In this document: one piece after another, positions 25,401 to 34,375 of the stretch | How the letters are laid out: every line of letters starts with the position of its first letter | Numbering within the stretch: position 1 is the stretch's first letter | Source: Desulfobacterales bacterium | GTDB taxonomy: Bacteria; Desulfobacterota; Desulfobacteria; Desulfobacterales; JAEINQ01 | NCBI GenBank assembly: GCA_016342285.1 | Contig: JAEINQ010000031.1 | Coordinates: 1-64,000 of the forward strand | Length of the DNA stretch: 64,000 nucleotides | Direction of reading: 5' to 3' | Program-made: the position numbers and the translations under genes | The notes under the pieces: model-generated | Databases searched by the model: none | The model's input: only the letters and a program-made list of their open reading frames with translations | Told to the model about the DNA's origin: nothing

Positions 25401-27386
25401 ATGGCAGCCAAGCCGCGATCCCCGGCCAGACCGGGAAAAGAGGCCACCTCGGTCCAAGGGCCTGGGTTCAATGTATCGGATATCAAAACCGTCCAGCGTG
25501 TTCTTTCCCATAACAAACGGAAATTTCTGGAATACAACAATTTTCGAAAAAACGTCTTTTCGGAACTGGCACCGGGCGACTGCGACGCCATTCTCTATAT
25601 GCTCCCCTGGTTGTTGAGCGTAAATGAACCCGGGGTCCCCGGCTACCTGGATCGCATCAAGGCGCCCTTTCGGGTATACGGCATCGAGACGACAAAGGAG
25701 ATCCGATCCAGGGAGGGGGAATTCAAAAAACGGTTCGGCATCAGGGGAAAAGGGTCCCTGCTCAAATCGGCCCCCACGAGCTTTACCATCTTGGGCCTTT
25801 ACACCATTGGCAGTGTCGGCAGCGTCAGCCAGACGTCCGAATCCGACTGCGACATCTGGCTCTGCATCGATAAAAGCCATTTCGACAAAACCGCGTGGCG
25901 GCAGATCAACCAGAAAGTCAACCTGATCAAGGACTGGATGGACCAGAACCTGAAAATACCGGTCTACTTCTTTGTCTCCGACATCACCGCCATCCGTGAG
26001 TGCCGGTTCGGCAGCGTGGATGCTGAAAGCTCGGGCAGCACCCAACAAAATGTCCTCAAGGAAGAATTCTACCGAACCTGTATCGTGATAGCCGGGAAGC
26101 TCCCCCTGTGGTGGCTCTGTTACGATCCCCACCTTCAGATTCAATACAACGACGCCCTTTCAGCCGTGGCTGACGAGGATTACTGGGAATACGACCTGGT
26201 CGATTTCGGAGACATTGAAAGCGTCTCGCGAAAGGAGTACTTTGGCGGCGCCCTGTGGCAGTTGCACAAGTCTCTGTCCAATCCGCTCAAGTCAATCATC
26301 AAGATGAGCCTGCTCAAAGTCCTGTTGGACGCCCCCCAGGATGCGCTGATGTGTCACCGTTTCCGGGAAAAGGTCCTGTCTTGCGACGGCGCCAAGCCCT
26401 TTCCCGATTTCAGCATCTTTACCATGCGCGCCATTGCGGAAAATTACCGAAGCACCAAGCCGAAGGCACTCAATTTTCTGATCGAATGCCTTTACATCCG
26501 TTGCGAGATCAACCCTTACAACCGCAACCAGAAGCTGAAAAACCGGCTGGCCGGCGATTTTTTCAGGGACTATCCGCTGAACAAGGACCGCCAGAAGGTC
26601 CTTCGCGACGCCGGATCCTGGAAATTTCAGGACCAGCTTAAACTCGGGGACCGTCTTTTCAGGCTGTTGCTGGAAATATACCGGGAAATCGCCGATAACC
26701 AAGGCGGCATTGAAAGCGAAAGCGATCGCCGCGACCTGACCATTATCGGTCGAAAAATATCGGCATTCTACCTCAAAAAGGACTTCAAGGTGCCGGTCCT
26801 CCAGACCCCCAAGGGCAGGCTCAACATATCCACCTTGAGCCTGAGACTGGACAAGGACATCTGGCGGCTCTTTTCCGGCAATGACAACGCCACCCCGGTG
26901 GTATCGAGCCGGGATATCGTTCACGGCATCGCTTTTGTTGTCTGGAACCGGCTTTTCGTGAGCGGCCGCCTGAACATGCGACCCAATCCCTCGAACATCA
27001 CCTTGCAGGAAGTTCTCAATCTGGGAAGAAAGATCACACAGTTTTTCGGCGACTACGGAAGCCAGGAGATCGACTACACCAGCTACCTTCAAACGGAAAC
27101 CATTGACAAAATGCTGGTGATTGTGGGCCTGGAGCAGTCCCCCTGGGACAGCAAGAACCGGGATGTCCGGGTGGTATACACCAACGGTTGGGGCGAACTT
27201 TTCGTCCGACGCTTTAAAACCTTGGCGGAATACGAGTCTTTTTCACGGGAAGCCACCAGCGGTGGTGACCGGCGAGTGGAAATGGCCCACCACGTCCTGA
27301 GAAACGCCACCGCCTATGAAAAAATCATCGAGAGAACCAAACAGGACCTGATGCCTTCTCTGTTTTCCGGAAAAGGGAGGCCATGA
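25401..27386 (+). CDS. cyaA: Class I adenylate cyclase
   Basis: This is a 661-residue cytoplasmic enzyme making cAMP. ATG 25401 follows AAAAGGAGCGC. The catalytic nucleotidyltransferase signature is GSVGSVSQTSESDCDIWLCID (about 136-156), matching the GSxxQ...SDxDxW pattern of class I cyclases. The following sequence (FFVSDITAIRECRFGSVDAESSGSTQQNVLKEEFYRT) fits the family core. It lacks the long glucose-regulatory C-terminal part of the enterobacterial enzyme (about 850 residues). The cupin gene downstream overlaps its stop (ATGA). Confidence 0.88.
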   Translation: MAAKPRSPARPGKEATSVQGPGFNVSDIKTVQRVLSHNKRKFLEYNNFRKNVFSELAPGDCDAILYMLPWLLSVNEPGVPGYLDRIKAPFRVYGIETTKEIRSREGEFKKRFGIRGKGSLLKSAPTSFTILGLYTIGSVGSVSQTSESDCDIWLCIDKSHFDKTAWRQINQKVNLIKDWMDQNLKIPVYFFVSDITAIRECRFGSVDAESSGSTQQNVLKEEFYRTCIVIAGKLPLWWLCYDPHLQIQYNDALSAVADEDYWEYDLVDFGDIESVSRKEYFGGALWQLHKSLSNPLKSIIKMSLLKVLLDAPQDALMCHRFREKVLSCDGAKPFPDFSIFTMRAIAENYRSTKPKALNFLIECLYIRCEINPYNRNQKLKNRLAGDFFRDYPLNKDRQKVLRDAGSWKFQDQLKLGDRLFRLLLEIYREIADNQGGIESESDRRDLTIIGRKISAFYLKKDFKVPVLQTPKGRLNISTLSLRLDKDIWRLFSGNDNATPVVSSRDIVHGIAFVVWNRLFVSGRLNMRPNPSNITLQEVLNLGRKITQFFGDYGSQEIDYTSYLQTETIDKMLVIVGLEQSPWDSKNRDVRVVYTNGWGELFVRRFKTLAEYESFSREATSGGDRRVEMAHHVLRNATAYEKIIERTKQDLMPSLFSGKGRP

Positions 27387-27706
27387 CACCCAAAAATCTC
27401 TTTTCCGACATACCGGCAGAACTGGCCGAAGAAGCCATACACGTTCTGGTGGAATCCCATGGCGTGCGCATCGAAAGAATCGTCTCCCGGGGGCACATCA
27501 CGGCCCCCGGATCCTGGTACGATCAGGATCGGGCCGAGTGGGTCATGGTGGTTAAAGGGCAGGCACGAATCGCCTTTGAGGATCGACCGGAGCCCGTCGC
27601 GCTGGGGCCCGGGGAGCATCTGGTCATACCGGCCCGCGTCAGGCACCGGGTGGTCCATACGGACCCGGACCAGGACACCATCTGGCTTGCCGTGCATTTC
27701 CCATGA
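27383..27706 (+). CDS. Small cupin-domain protein
   Basis: This is a 107-residue protein overlapping the adenylate cyclase stop by 4 nt, so it is translationally coupled. The single cupin barrel has motif 1-like WVMVVKGQARIAFEDRPE and motif 2-like GPGEHLVIPARVRHRV. The His residues for metal binding are partly present (GEH, RHR, VHTD). No enzyme activity can be named. Coupling suggests a partner or regulator role for the cyclase. Confidence 0.75.
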   Translation: MTPKNLFSDIPAELAEEAIHVLVESHGVRIERIVSRGHITAPGSWYDQDRAEWVMVVKGQARIAFEDRPEPVALGPGEHLVIPARVRHRVVHTDPDQDTIWLAVHFP

Positions 27707-27734
27707 CCGGCTCTTTCGGTGGGGCTGACTGCCC

Positions 27735-28520
27735 CTATAACGCATTGGTTTTTGAGTGGATGGAAACCGGCAAGGCGGAAGGGACAGATTCGCCATGTTC
27801 GGCCACGTGCCGGGCGATCCGGTCACGGACCATGTCGGCCGTCTCTGCCACGGACAAATGCGCAAAGGCGGCAAGGGGGATTTCATCCAGGACCCGGATT
27901 TCGATGGGATGACGCCCGTGGAAGTTCAGGCTGTGCTTGGGAAGGGCCCGATGGGTCCCGTTGATCACCACAGGCAGAATCGGCACCCGCATGTTCTTGG
28001 CCAAAATGAAAGCGCCCGGTTTGAAGGGTTTGAGCTGGCCGGTTTTCGACCGGGTCCCCTCTGGAAAGAAATAGACCGAACACCCCCTGGAGATGGCTCT
28101 CTCACAGGCATCCATCATCGTTCGGACACTCTCCTTGTCCCCGCGCCGAAGCTTGATGTAGCCGTTTAGTGCCATGTTCCAGCCGATGAAGGGGAGTCGG
28201 AACACCTCGGCCTTGGAGACCCATTTAAAAGGGAAAAAGAGCCGGAAGGCGACCAGGATATCCAGCTGGCTCTGGTGGTTGGAAACCACCACATACCGGG
28301 CGTGCCGACGGATCTTGTCCCGGTCCCGGACCGACACGGACCAGGCCGGCATGATCCAGAGATAAAGACAGGCCCAGAAGGAAGTAAACATGTGCAGACC
28401 GACCAAACGACGGTCGATCCGGGCCGTGAAAATCCATATCAGGACCGCGAGGATATAGAAGAGGGCGGAGGATGCCGCCATGAACGTCAGGAACAGGATT
28501 GAAATAAACCGGTTGGTCAT
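27735..28520 (-). CDS. 1-acyl-sn-glycerol-3-phosphate acyltransferase (PlsC-like)
   Basis: This is a 261-residue membrane-bound protein. Two N-terminal hydrophobic segments (about 5-33 and 42-60) are followed by the HX4D motif (NHQSQLDIL, about 82-90), the FPEGTRSKTG motif III (about 153-162) and VPILPVVINGTH motif IV. It transfers acyl chains to lysophosphatidate in phospholipid synthesis. It is single-gene on the minus strand and convergent with the cupin gene. Confidence 0.87.
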   Translation of the reverse strand: MTNRFISILFLTFMAASSALFYILAVLIWIFTARIDRRLVGLHMFTSFWACLYLWIMPAWSVSVRDRDKIRRHARYVVVSNHQSQLDILVAFRLFFPFKWVSKAEVFRLPFIGWNMALNGYIKLRRGDKESVRTMMDACERAISRGCSVYFFPEGTRSKTGQLKPFKPGAFILAKNMRVPILPVVINGTHRALPKHSLNFHGRHPIEIRVLDEIPLAAFAHLSVAETADMVRDRIARHVAEHGESVPSALPVSIHSKTNAL

Positions 28521-28557
28521 CGTCGTTTAAATGATTATGTCCCCTTGGAGGCAGCCC

Positions 28558-28749
28558 GTGGACGGAACCCTCAGAGAAACAGTTGTCCCCGGCATGGAGG
28601 TGGACATCGTTCTGAAAAAAGACCAACGCACCGGCCGACTCACCCGGGGCGTGGTGCGTGACATCCTGACCCGATCCAAACAGCATTCCCACGGCATCAA
28701 GGTTCGGCTCACGGACGGACAGGTGGGCCGGGTCAAGCAGATTTATTGA
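28558..28749 (+). CDS. YwbE-family small protein
   Basis: This is a 63-residue protein. GTG 28558 follows GGAGG; the frame extends upstream to 28531 without need. VPGMEVDIVLKKDQRTGRLTRG and VRLTDGQVGRVKQI match the YwbE family (DUF2196), a small beta-rich cytoplasmic protein of unknown function. It is divergent from plsC. Confidence 0.82.
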   Translation: MDGTLRETVVPGMEVDIVLKKDQRTGRLTRGVVRDILTRSKQHSHGIKVRLTDGQVGRVKQIY

Positions 28750-28846
28750 CCTGAGTTTGACTGTCTCTGCCGGCCCGGACAAAGGGTGAAATAAAATGCG
28801 CCCCACCCGGTTGTCAACTGAAAAAAGCTGCTTACTTTGAACGGCT

Positions 28847-28880
28847 CACCCTTGCGGCCCACGGCAGGGTGTTTTTTTTT
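28847..28880 (+). terminator. Intrinsic terminator
   Basis: Stem CACCCT (28847-28852) / AGGGTG (28866-28871) followed by nine T. It lies about 100 bp after the YwbE gene. Confidence 0.8.
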
Positions 28881-29020
28881 GGCCATGAACAGGCCACCGG
28901 GAGCAAGCAGGGAGGGCCGGCTCGATTCCGGGCAACGCTTTTATGAAACCTGAGTTTAGGTGAAATGCAATGACCGGCACGCCTTTCGCGTGCCATCCAC
29001 CGAAAGAGACGGAGGACAAC

Positions 29021-29584
29021 ATGGCAGATCGTTCGCAAATTACACTCTATAGTGGCGGCCACCGCGGCACCGAATCCGAATTTGGCATGCTCGCCGAGCG
29101 CTGGGGCATCCAGGAGGTCAACTTTTCCTTTGAGGGACACAATCTCTCGCGGACCCGCGGGGTTCGGGTTCTAAACCGGGAAGAGCTGGACAAGGGCAAT
29201 GTCAGTATGGAGATCGTTTCCGCCCGGATGGGTCGGAAATTCTCCAAGGCTGACAAGATTCGCAAGGTCATCCAGTCCATTTTTCACATGATCAACAACG
29301 GGTACCATGTGATCGCCGTGGGGTGGATCCAACCGGACGATACGGTCAAGGGTGGCACCGGGTGGGGTGTTGAACTGGCCAAGCTCTTCAACCGCCCCTT
29401 GAGTGTATTCGATCAGGAGAAAGCGTCGTGGTTTTGCTGGAAAGACCGCCGGTGGGTCGAAGAGGCGCCGACCATTACGGACCAGTCCTTTGCCGGCACC
29501 GGGACCCGGAATCTGACCGACGCCGGTCGCCAGGCCTTGGCCGACCTCTTCACGCGCTCCTTCGGCCCGGAATCAAACGGCTGA
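29021..29584 (+). CDS. SLOG/YpsA-like Rossmann-fold protein
   Basis: This is a 187-residue protein; ATG 29021 follows GGAGGAC. The N-terminal LYSGGHRGTESEFGMLAERWG matches the nucleotide-binding SGG-x-GT/AD loop of the SLOG/YpsA-like superfamily, annotated in part as putative molybdenum carrier proteins. A second conserved loop, GGTGWGVELAKLFNRPLSVFDQ, is visible at about residue 115. Members bind nucleotides or nucleotide-derived signals; the ligand here is unknown. Confidence 0.7.
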   Translation: MADRSQITLYSGGHRGTESEFGMLAERWGIQEVNFSFEGHNLSRTRGVRVLNREELDKGNVSMEIVSARMGRKFSKADKIRKVIQSIFHMINNGYHVIAVGWIQPDDTVKGGTGWGVELAKLFNRPLSVFDQEKASWFCWKDRRWVEEAPTITDQSFAGTGTRNLTDAGRQALADLFTRSFGPESNG

Positions 29585-29635
29585 GCCATGTCGGTCATTT
29601 TCAAAGAAAACCATCCCTGAAGATAAGGCGGCCGG

Positions 29636-29834
29636 AAAATGCCTAAAATGCACTAAAGTTCGAAATGCCTAAAGTTGAGGAGTCGCTTCGCTCCAGCTTT
29701 TTTCAGCTAAGATATGGCAGAATTCCTTAATTTTAGGCACTTTAGGCATTTTAGGCACTTCGAACTTCAAACACCCGACAGCAGCCCCTTACGGGGCAAA
29801 CCAAAGCCTGGTCCTCTGGGCCAGGATTCTTTAC
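29636..29834. repeat. Two adjacent palindromic repeats
   Basis: 29636-29772 has inverted arms: ATGCCTAAAATGCACTAAAG and GTTCGAAATGCC on the left, and GGCATTTTAGGCACTTCGAAC on the right. 29781-29834 is the CCTGG-type unit (GCCCC/GGGGC stem, then AAAGCCTGGTCC/GGGCCAGGATTCTTT). The second unit ends 7 bp before the stop of the minus-strand cyclophilin gene, so it can act as its terminator. Confidence 0.8.
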
Positions 29835-29840
29835 TCGCTA

Positions 29841-30350
29841 TCAACCCTCCGGCAGGGCCTCCACCACTTCGGCCTTGAGGATGGTAACCGGCTCAACCGG
29901 CACATCGTCGTGCATCCCCTTGCGGCCGGTCTTCACCCCCTTCATCTTGTTGACCACACCGTGCCCTTTGGTCACCTTGCCAAAGACCGTATACCCCCAC
30001 CCTTGCGGTGTCTTGGCCGTGTGGTTTAAAAAATCGTTCTTCTTCACGCTGATGAAAAACTGGGCCGTGGCACTGTGCGGGTCCATGGTGCGGGCCATGG
30101 CGACGGCGTAGGCATCGTTCTTCAGGCCGTTGTCCGCCTCGTTTTCAACAGGCTCCCCGGTCGGCTTTTCCTTCATGTCCTCGGTCATCCCGCCGCCCTG
30201 AATCATGAAACCGTCAATGACCCGGTGAAAAATGGTGCCGTCATAGTGGCCGGCGTTGACGTAGCCGAGAAAATTGGCCACGGTCTTCGGGGCCTTTTCT
30301 TCGTCCAATTCGATAAAGATGTCGCCCATGCTGGTCTCGATTTTTACCAC
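29841..30350 (-). CDS. Cyclophilin-type peptidyl-prolyl isomerase
   Basis: This is a 169-residue cytoplasmic enzyme. GTG 30350 follows GAAAGGAGCAATACC, giving VVKIETSMGDIFIELDEEKAP; the upstream in-frame part (28 codons) crosses into noncoding repeat DNA. FHRVIDGFMIQGGG carries the catalytic Arg, SATAQFFISV the substrate loop, and YTVFGKVTKG the C-terminal strand. It catalyses proline cis-trans isomerisation in folding. Confidence 0.92.
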   Translation of the reverse strand: MVKIETSMGDIFIELDEEKAPKTVANFLGYVNAGHYDGTIFHRVIDGFMIQGGGMTEDMKEKPTGEPVENEADNGLKNDAYAVAMARTMDPHSATAQFFISVKKNDFLNHTAKTPQGWGYTVFGKVTKGHGVVNKMKGVKTGRKGMHDDVPVEPVTILKAEVVEALPEG

Positions 30351-30410
30351 GGTATTGCTCCTTTCAAAAAAAATGACCCTGTCGGGCCGGTTACGGATAC
30401 AGATTATAGG

Positions 30411-30555
30411 TAGTGTCTGTCCATAAATCGACAAATTTGGTTGAGATCAAGGCGTGCGAAAAATTTTACCACAGGCATATGGTTGATATTCCGAGGATAA
30501 AATTTTTTGCGCAACGCAGATATCGGGCAAATTGGGCATTTATGGATGGGCACTA
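30411..30555. repeat. MITE-like palindrome, second family
   Basis: Ends are inverted: TAGTGTCTGTCCATAAAT at 30411 and ATTTATGGATGGGCACTA at 30538-30555. The inner part repeats the inversion (GTGCGAAAAATTTTAC / GATAAAATTTTTTGCGCA). The termini resemble the hairpin that follows the 7935-type repeats, so the families are related. It carries no gene. Confidence 0.75.
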
Positions 30556-30606
30556 GGTAAAGGGCATATCCAATGACGCCCCCTTTTGTCAACCGGCAAT
30601 GGGGTG

Positions 30607-31023
30607 TCAGCACCTTTCCTTTAAGAGAATATACAGGTTGCAGCCAATGACCACCGCCGTGCCTATCACAACGGGGACGGTCGGCAGATCCTGCCACAGG
30701 ATCCAGCCGGTCAGGGTGGCCCAGACGATGGCCGTGTAGGTATAGGGGGCCAGCAGGGAGGCTTCGGACAATTGATAGGCGGTGGTTTTTGCCAACTGCT
30801 GGACCGCGGCGAAGACCCCGATGCCGATCATCCATGGCAACAGTCGCATATCAGGGATTTTCCCAACCCAGATCGTGTAAGGGCCTGAGACCAGAACCCC
30901 GATCAGGAGAAAGTAAAAGACCATTTCGATGGGGCCATGGGCCACGCTGCCCACCTTGGCGCAGGTATTCATCAGCACGATCCCCAGGGTGGCGACCAGG
31001 ATCAGCAGGATGCTTTGCGACAT
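30607..31023 (-). CDS. Half-size EamA/DMT-type membrane protein
   Basis: The frame gives 138 residues from ATG 31023 (MSQSILLILVATLG); the alternative ATG 31086 adds a soluble 21-residue leader. About five helices form one EamA domain, ending in the typical LSEASLLAPYTYTAIVWATLTGWILW and VIGTAVVIGCNLYIL. Standard DMT permeases have ten helices from two such domains, so this is a single-domain form that would need to dimerise or is a remnant. The substrate is unknown. The start is uncertain because GGGGAG directly abuts ATG 31023. Confidence 0.6.
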   Translation of the reverse strand: MSQSILLILVATLGIVLMNTCAKVGSVAHGPIEMVFYFLLIGVLVSGPYTIWVGKIPDMRLLPWMIGIGVFAAVQQLAKTTAYQLSEASLLAPYTYTAIVWATLTGWILWQDLPTVPVVIGTAVVIGCNLYILLKERC

Positions 31024-31168
31024 CTCCCCGCCGATGCATGCTGATTTTTCCACCCGATCCATGGTATGGGTTTGTTTGTGTGTCATGGCCGGGGACCATA
31101 ACCGATTTGCTCCCGGGATACCATGGCCGTTTTGCGGGACTGACACAGACAACCGGGAGGAGGAAGCC

Positions 31169-32626
31169 ATGCGGATTCAAGCCGACGTCAAATTGCTCAA
31201 GTACCGACGGACCAAGATCGTGGCAACCCTCGGGCCGAGTTCCAACGACCCGGAAACCATCGAAGGGCTCATCACCGCCGGTGTCAATGTGTTCCGACTC
31301 AACATGAGCCATGGCAACCACGAGAGCCACCGCCAGGCCTACGGGCGGATCCGGACCGCTGCCGACCGGCTCGGTGAACCCATTGCCGTCATGGCGGACC
31401 TGTGTGGCCCCAAGATACGGGTCGGCGATTTTCCCGGCGGCAGTATCGATCTGGCAGCCGGCGAACCGGTCACGGTCACCACCCGTGAGGTGGCCGGCGG
31501 CCCGGGGCTCATCCCCTCACAATACCACGCCTTGAATTCGGATGTGGGCCAGGGAGACCGTATTCTGCTCGATGACGGCAATCTGGAGCTGCGCGTGGAA
31601 ACCGTTTCAGGCACCGAGATCGCCTGCCGGGTCATCGCCGGCGGCGTGCTGAGCAATCACAAGGGGATGAATCTTCCCGGGGTGGCGGTTTCGACGCCTT
31701 CGCTCACCGAAACCGACCGCGTCGACGCCCGGTTCGCCCTGGACCTGGGGGTCGATTTCCTGGCCCTTTCCTTTGTTCGGCAGGCATCGGATGTGGTCGA
31801 GCTGAGGGAGCTGATCACATCGAAGGGCGCCGAGGTCGGCATCGTGGCAAAAATTGAAAAGCCCGAAGCCCTGGACAATATCGAATCGATCCTGGACGCG
31901 GCCGATGCCATTATGGTTGCCCGCGGGGACCTGGGGGTGGAACTGCCGCCCCAGGTGGTGCCCGCGGCCCAGGATCAGCTCATCGATCTGGCCCGGGTCT
32001 ACCGCAAACCGGTGATCGTGGCCACCCAGATGCTCGAATCCATGATCACCCACGCGCGACCCACGCGCGCCGAGGTGTCAGACGTGGCCACCGCGGTGAG
32101 AAGTGGTGCTGACGCCGTGATGCTGTCCGCCGAAACCGCATCGGGACAATACCCGTTGGAAGCGGTGCGCATGATGAATGACGTTGCCCGCCAGACCGAG
32201 GGGTACCTGTGGCGCCAGGGGGCGTTCGGCGGGTTGACCCGCAAGCAGGAACAGGCCCCGCCCCTGTCGGTGGAAAACGCCCTGTCAGCATCCATGGCCC
32301 AGCTTTCACGGGATCTCAGGGTCCGGGCCATCATGGTCATCTCATTCCTTCAGGGCCACTCCCTGGCGGTCATGAGTGCCTCGCGTCCGGCCGCGCCCAT
32401 CATCGGCATCTGTCCGGACCATCGCACCGCCCGCATGGCCGGCCTGCTATGGGGGGTCATCCCGGTCACCGTTCATGGGGACGCCATGGACAACCCTCAC
32501 CAGATGGCCCGGTCTACCGCCGTCTCACTCGGCATGGCCGAAGAGGGGCAGTCCCTGCTGCTGGTGCAGGGATTCAGCATCGAGCCGAAGAAAAACACCC
32601 CCAGTGTGACCGTGGTCACGGTATGA
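31169..32626 (+). CDS. pyk: Pyruvate kinase
   Basis: This is a 485-residue enzyme converting PEP and ADP to pyruvate and ATP in glycolysis. ATG 31169 follows GGGAGGAGG; the open frame extends far upstream without support. Motifs: RRTKIVATLGPSSN, NVFRLNMSHGNHE (ADP/K site), DLCGPKIRVG, the PK signature IVAKIEKPEALDNI (catalytic Lys) and VARGDLGVELP, PVIVATQMLESM, and the C-terminal regulatory domain. Divergent to the EamA protein. Confidence 0.95.
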   Translation: MRIQADVKLLKYRRTKIVATLGPSSNDPETIEGLITAGVNVFRLNMSHGNHESHRQAYGRIRTAADRLGEPIAVMADLCGPKIRVGDFPGGSIDLAAGEPVTVTTREVAGGPGLIPSQYHALNSDVGQGDRILLDDGNLELRVETVSGTEIACRVIAGGVLSNHKGMNLPGVAVSTPSLTETDRVDARFALDLGVDFLALSFVRQASDVVELRELITSKGAEVGIVAKIEKPEALDNIESILDAADAIMVARGDLGVELPPQVVPAAQDQLIDLARVYRKPVIVATQMLESMITHARPTRAEVSDVATAVRSGADAVMLSAETASGQYPLEAVRMMNDVARQTEGYLWRQGAFGGLTRKQEQAPPLSVENALSASMAQLSRDLRVRAIMVISFLQGHSLAVMSASRPAAPIIGICPDHRTARMAGLLWGVIPVTVHGDAMDNPHQMARSTAVSLGMAEEGQSLLLVQGFSIEPKKNTPSVTVVTV

Positions 32627-32727
32627 TGGTGCCGGGACCCATAAAAGCGCTTCGAGGAGGGTGCCGGGACGATTGCAGGCGCATTTCCAGGGGATGCATG
32701 ACGGGAACATCGACCGGTTGATTGAAA

Positions 32728-33000
32728 TCAATCCTTTAGGATGCCGTGTTTTTGAAGATTGCCCTTGACGTAGGGCCAGTGAAGAAAAATGTGCAGGCCG
32801 ATGCAGAGCATAAAGCCCAGGGCGGTCCATTCATGGATCTCCCGCAGAAAGTGTCGAAGACCGATCACAAAACCGCTTCCGGCTTCGTAACCGCTGGGAA
32901 GAACCAGCCAGTTGATCAATCCGGTCAGGCCGAGAAGACTGAAGAAAACAAAAGAGGCCACATTGACCACCCATAGTTTGAATGCCTTTCCGCTTGCCAT
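32728..33000 (-). CDS. Small haem-type membrane protein (DUF4405-like)
   Basis: This is a 90-residue protein. Two or three membrane segments are seen: residues 8-28 (WVVNVASFVFFSLLGLTGLI) and 57-76 (WTALGFMLCIGLHIFLHW). His residues at IHEW and LHIFLHW are placed as possible haem-b ligands, as in cytochrome b561-like DUF4405 proteins. A role as a membrane electron carrier or thermosensor-like anchor is inference. Confidence 0.65.
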   Translation of the reverse strand: MASGKAFKLWVVNVASFVFFSLLGLTGLINWLVLPSGYEAGSGFVIGLRHFLREIHEWTALGFMLCIGLHIFLHWPYVKGNLQKHGILKD

Positions 33001-33128
33001 GGATTCTCCTTTTTTTCATGTCATGGAAGTAAACCAATGCCCGAGCCCTCCGGCCCGGCAATATTTACAAAACCGTCCCCATGTCCTATAGCTGGTGGGC
33101 GTTTCCCTATTCAAAGGATGGTCCGCCC

Positions 33129-33923
33129 ATGCGCCCAATAGAAGCATTCCCCCTGTCCTTGCGGCCTCGGATCCGCTACCTGCTGACCGATATCGACGAC
33201 ACCCTGACCGTTGCCGGTCGCCTGCCGGCTGTCGTGTTTTCGGCCATGGAGCGACTCCAGGCGGCCGGTATCCGGGTGATCCCCATCACCGGCCGTCCGG
33301 CAGGGTGGTGTGACCACATTGCCCGCATGTGGCCGGTGGACGCCCTGGTGGGTGAAAACGGCGCCTTCTATTTCTGTTACGACACAGCCAACCGGAAAAT
33401 GATCCGGCAGTACTGGAAAGCCGATGCCGTCCGGCAGGCCGATCGCCTGCGACTGGCAGCCATCCGTGACACGGTACTGGCAGCTGTTCCCGGTTGCCGG
33501 GTCGCCGCGGACCAGGCATACCGGGATGCCGACCTGGCCATTGATTTTTGCGAAGATGTCCCCCCCCTGGGCGAGGCCGACATCCAGCGGATTGTTGCCT
33601 GTTTCACCGATGCCGGAGCCCAGGCCAAGGTCAGCTCCATCCATGTCAACGGGTGGTTCGGCGATTACGATAAACTCACCATGACGCGCCGGCTCTTTAC
33701 GGAGTGTTTCGGAGAGGATATCGACGCCATACGGCCGACGGTGGTCTTTGTCGGCGATTCACCCAACGATGCGCCCATGTTCGGGTTTTTTCCCAACAGT
33801 GTCGGGGTGGCCAACGTGGCACGGTTTGTCGGGGCCATGGCCGCGGATCCGGTCTGGGTGACCCGGGGCGAGGGAGGATACGGTTTTGCCGAATTGGTGG
33901 ACGTGCTCCTCACGCCGGCCTGA
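33129..33923 (+). CDS. HAD-superfamily (Cof-like) phosphatase
   Basis: This is a 264-residue protein with ATG 33129 after AAAGGATG. Motif I is LTDIDDTLTVAG (about 17-28), motif II PITGRPAG, motif III the Lys in DYDKLTM (about 181), and motif IV VGDSPNDAPMF (about 215-225). The cap is of the C2 (Cof/sucrose-phosphatase) type, which points to a sugar-phosphate phosphatase. The exact substrate is unknown. Confidence 0.85.
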   Translation: MRPIEAFPLSLRPRIRYLLTDIDDTLTVAGRLPAVVFSAMERLQAAGIRVIPITGRPAGWCDHIARMWPVDALVGENGAFYFCYDTANRKMIRQYWKADAVRQADRLRLAAIRDTVLAAVPGCRVAADQAYRDADLAIDFCEDVPPLGEADIQRIVACFTDAGAQAKVSSIHVNGWFGDYDKLTMTRRLFTECFGEDIDAIRPTVVFVGDSPNDAPMFGFFPNSVGVANVARFVGAMAADPVWVTRGEGGYGFAELVDVLLTPA

Positions 33924-34375
33924 AGCCGCTGCGTCCGTGATGGACCTGGAAAGGGTTTACCGTTCCGGTGAGAACGCCCCCTGTGAATTCTCAATGTTCA
34001 ATTCGAAGTAGGAATCCACGTCCTTTGGGCGTGGTCAGAGTCAATTGGCTATGCCGTTTCATTTGTCGTGCAATGCCTAAAATGCACTAATCCGCCAGAG
34101 GCGGACAAGAGGTGCGAAATGCCTGAAGTTGATGCACTCGTAAAAAGTCACCGACATGCCAGCTTTTTTAATGAACCACGAAGAGCACGAAGCACACGAA
34201 GTTGAAATCATAATATATTATTTTACAACCCTTCGTGATCTTCGTGTCCTTCGTGGTAAAAATGGACTTTTTACGGGGCTGTCAAAGTTATGGCAGAATC
34301 CCTTCCTTGAACATTGAACATTTAGTCCCACCGATGGGGGGCCTGGCTGAGGTCACCCGCTCTGCGGATGGCGCC
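33924..34375. repeat. Repeat-rich intergenic region
   Basis: There is no gene. About 34010-34045 holds a GGAATCCACGTCC/GGGCGTGG unit also seen near 38020, 58945 and 63740. About 34130-34290 is a large inverted repeat: TAAAAAGTCACCGAC at the left and GGACTTTTTACGGGGCTGTC at the right. Inner arms ACCACGAAG-ACGAAG-CACGAAG and CTTCGTG-CTTCGTG-CTTCGTGGT are also inverted. Similar units are at 6342 and 11398. Confidence 0.75.
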
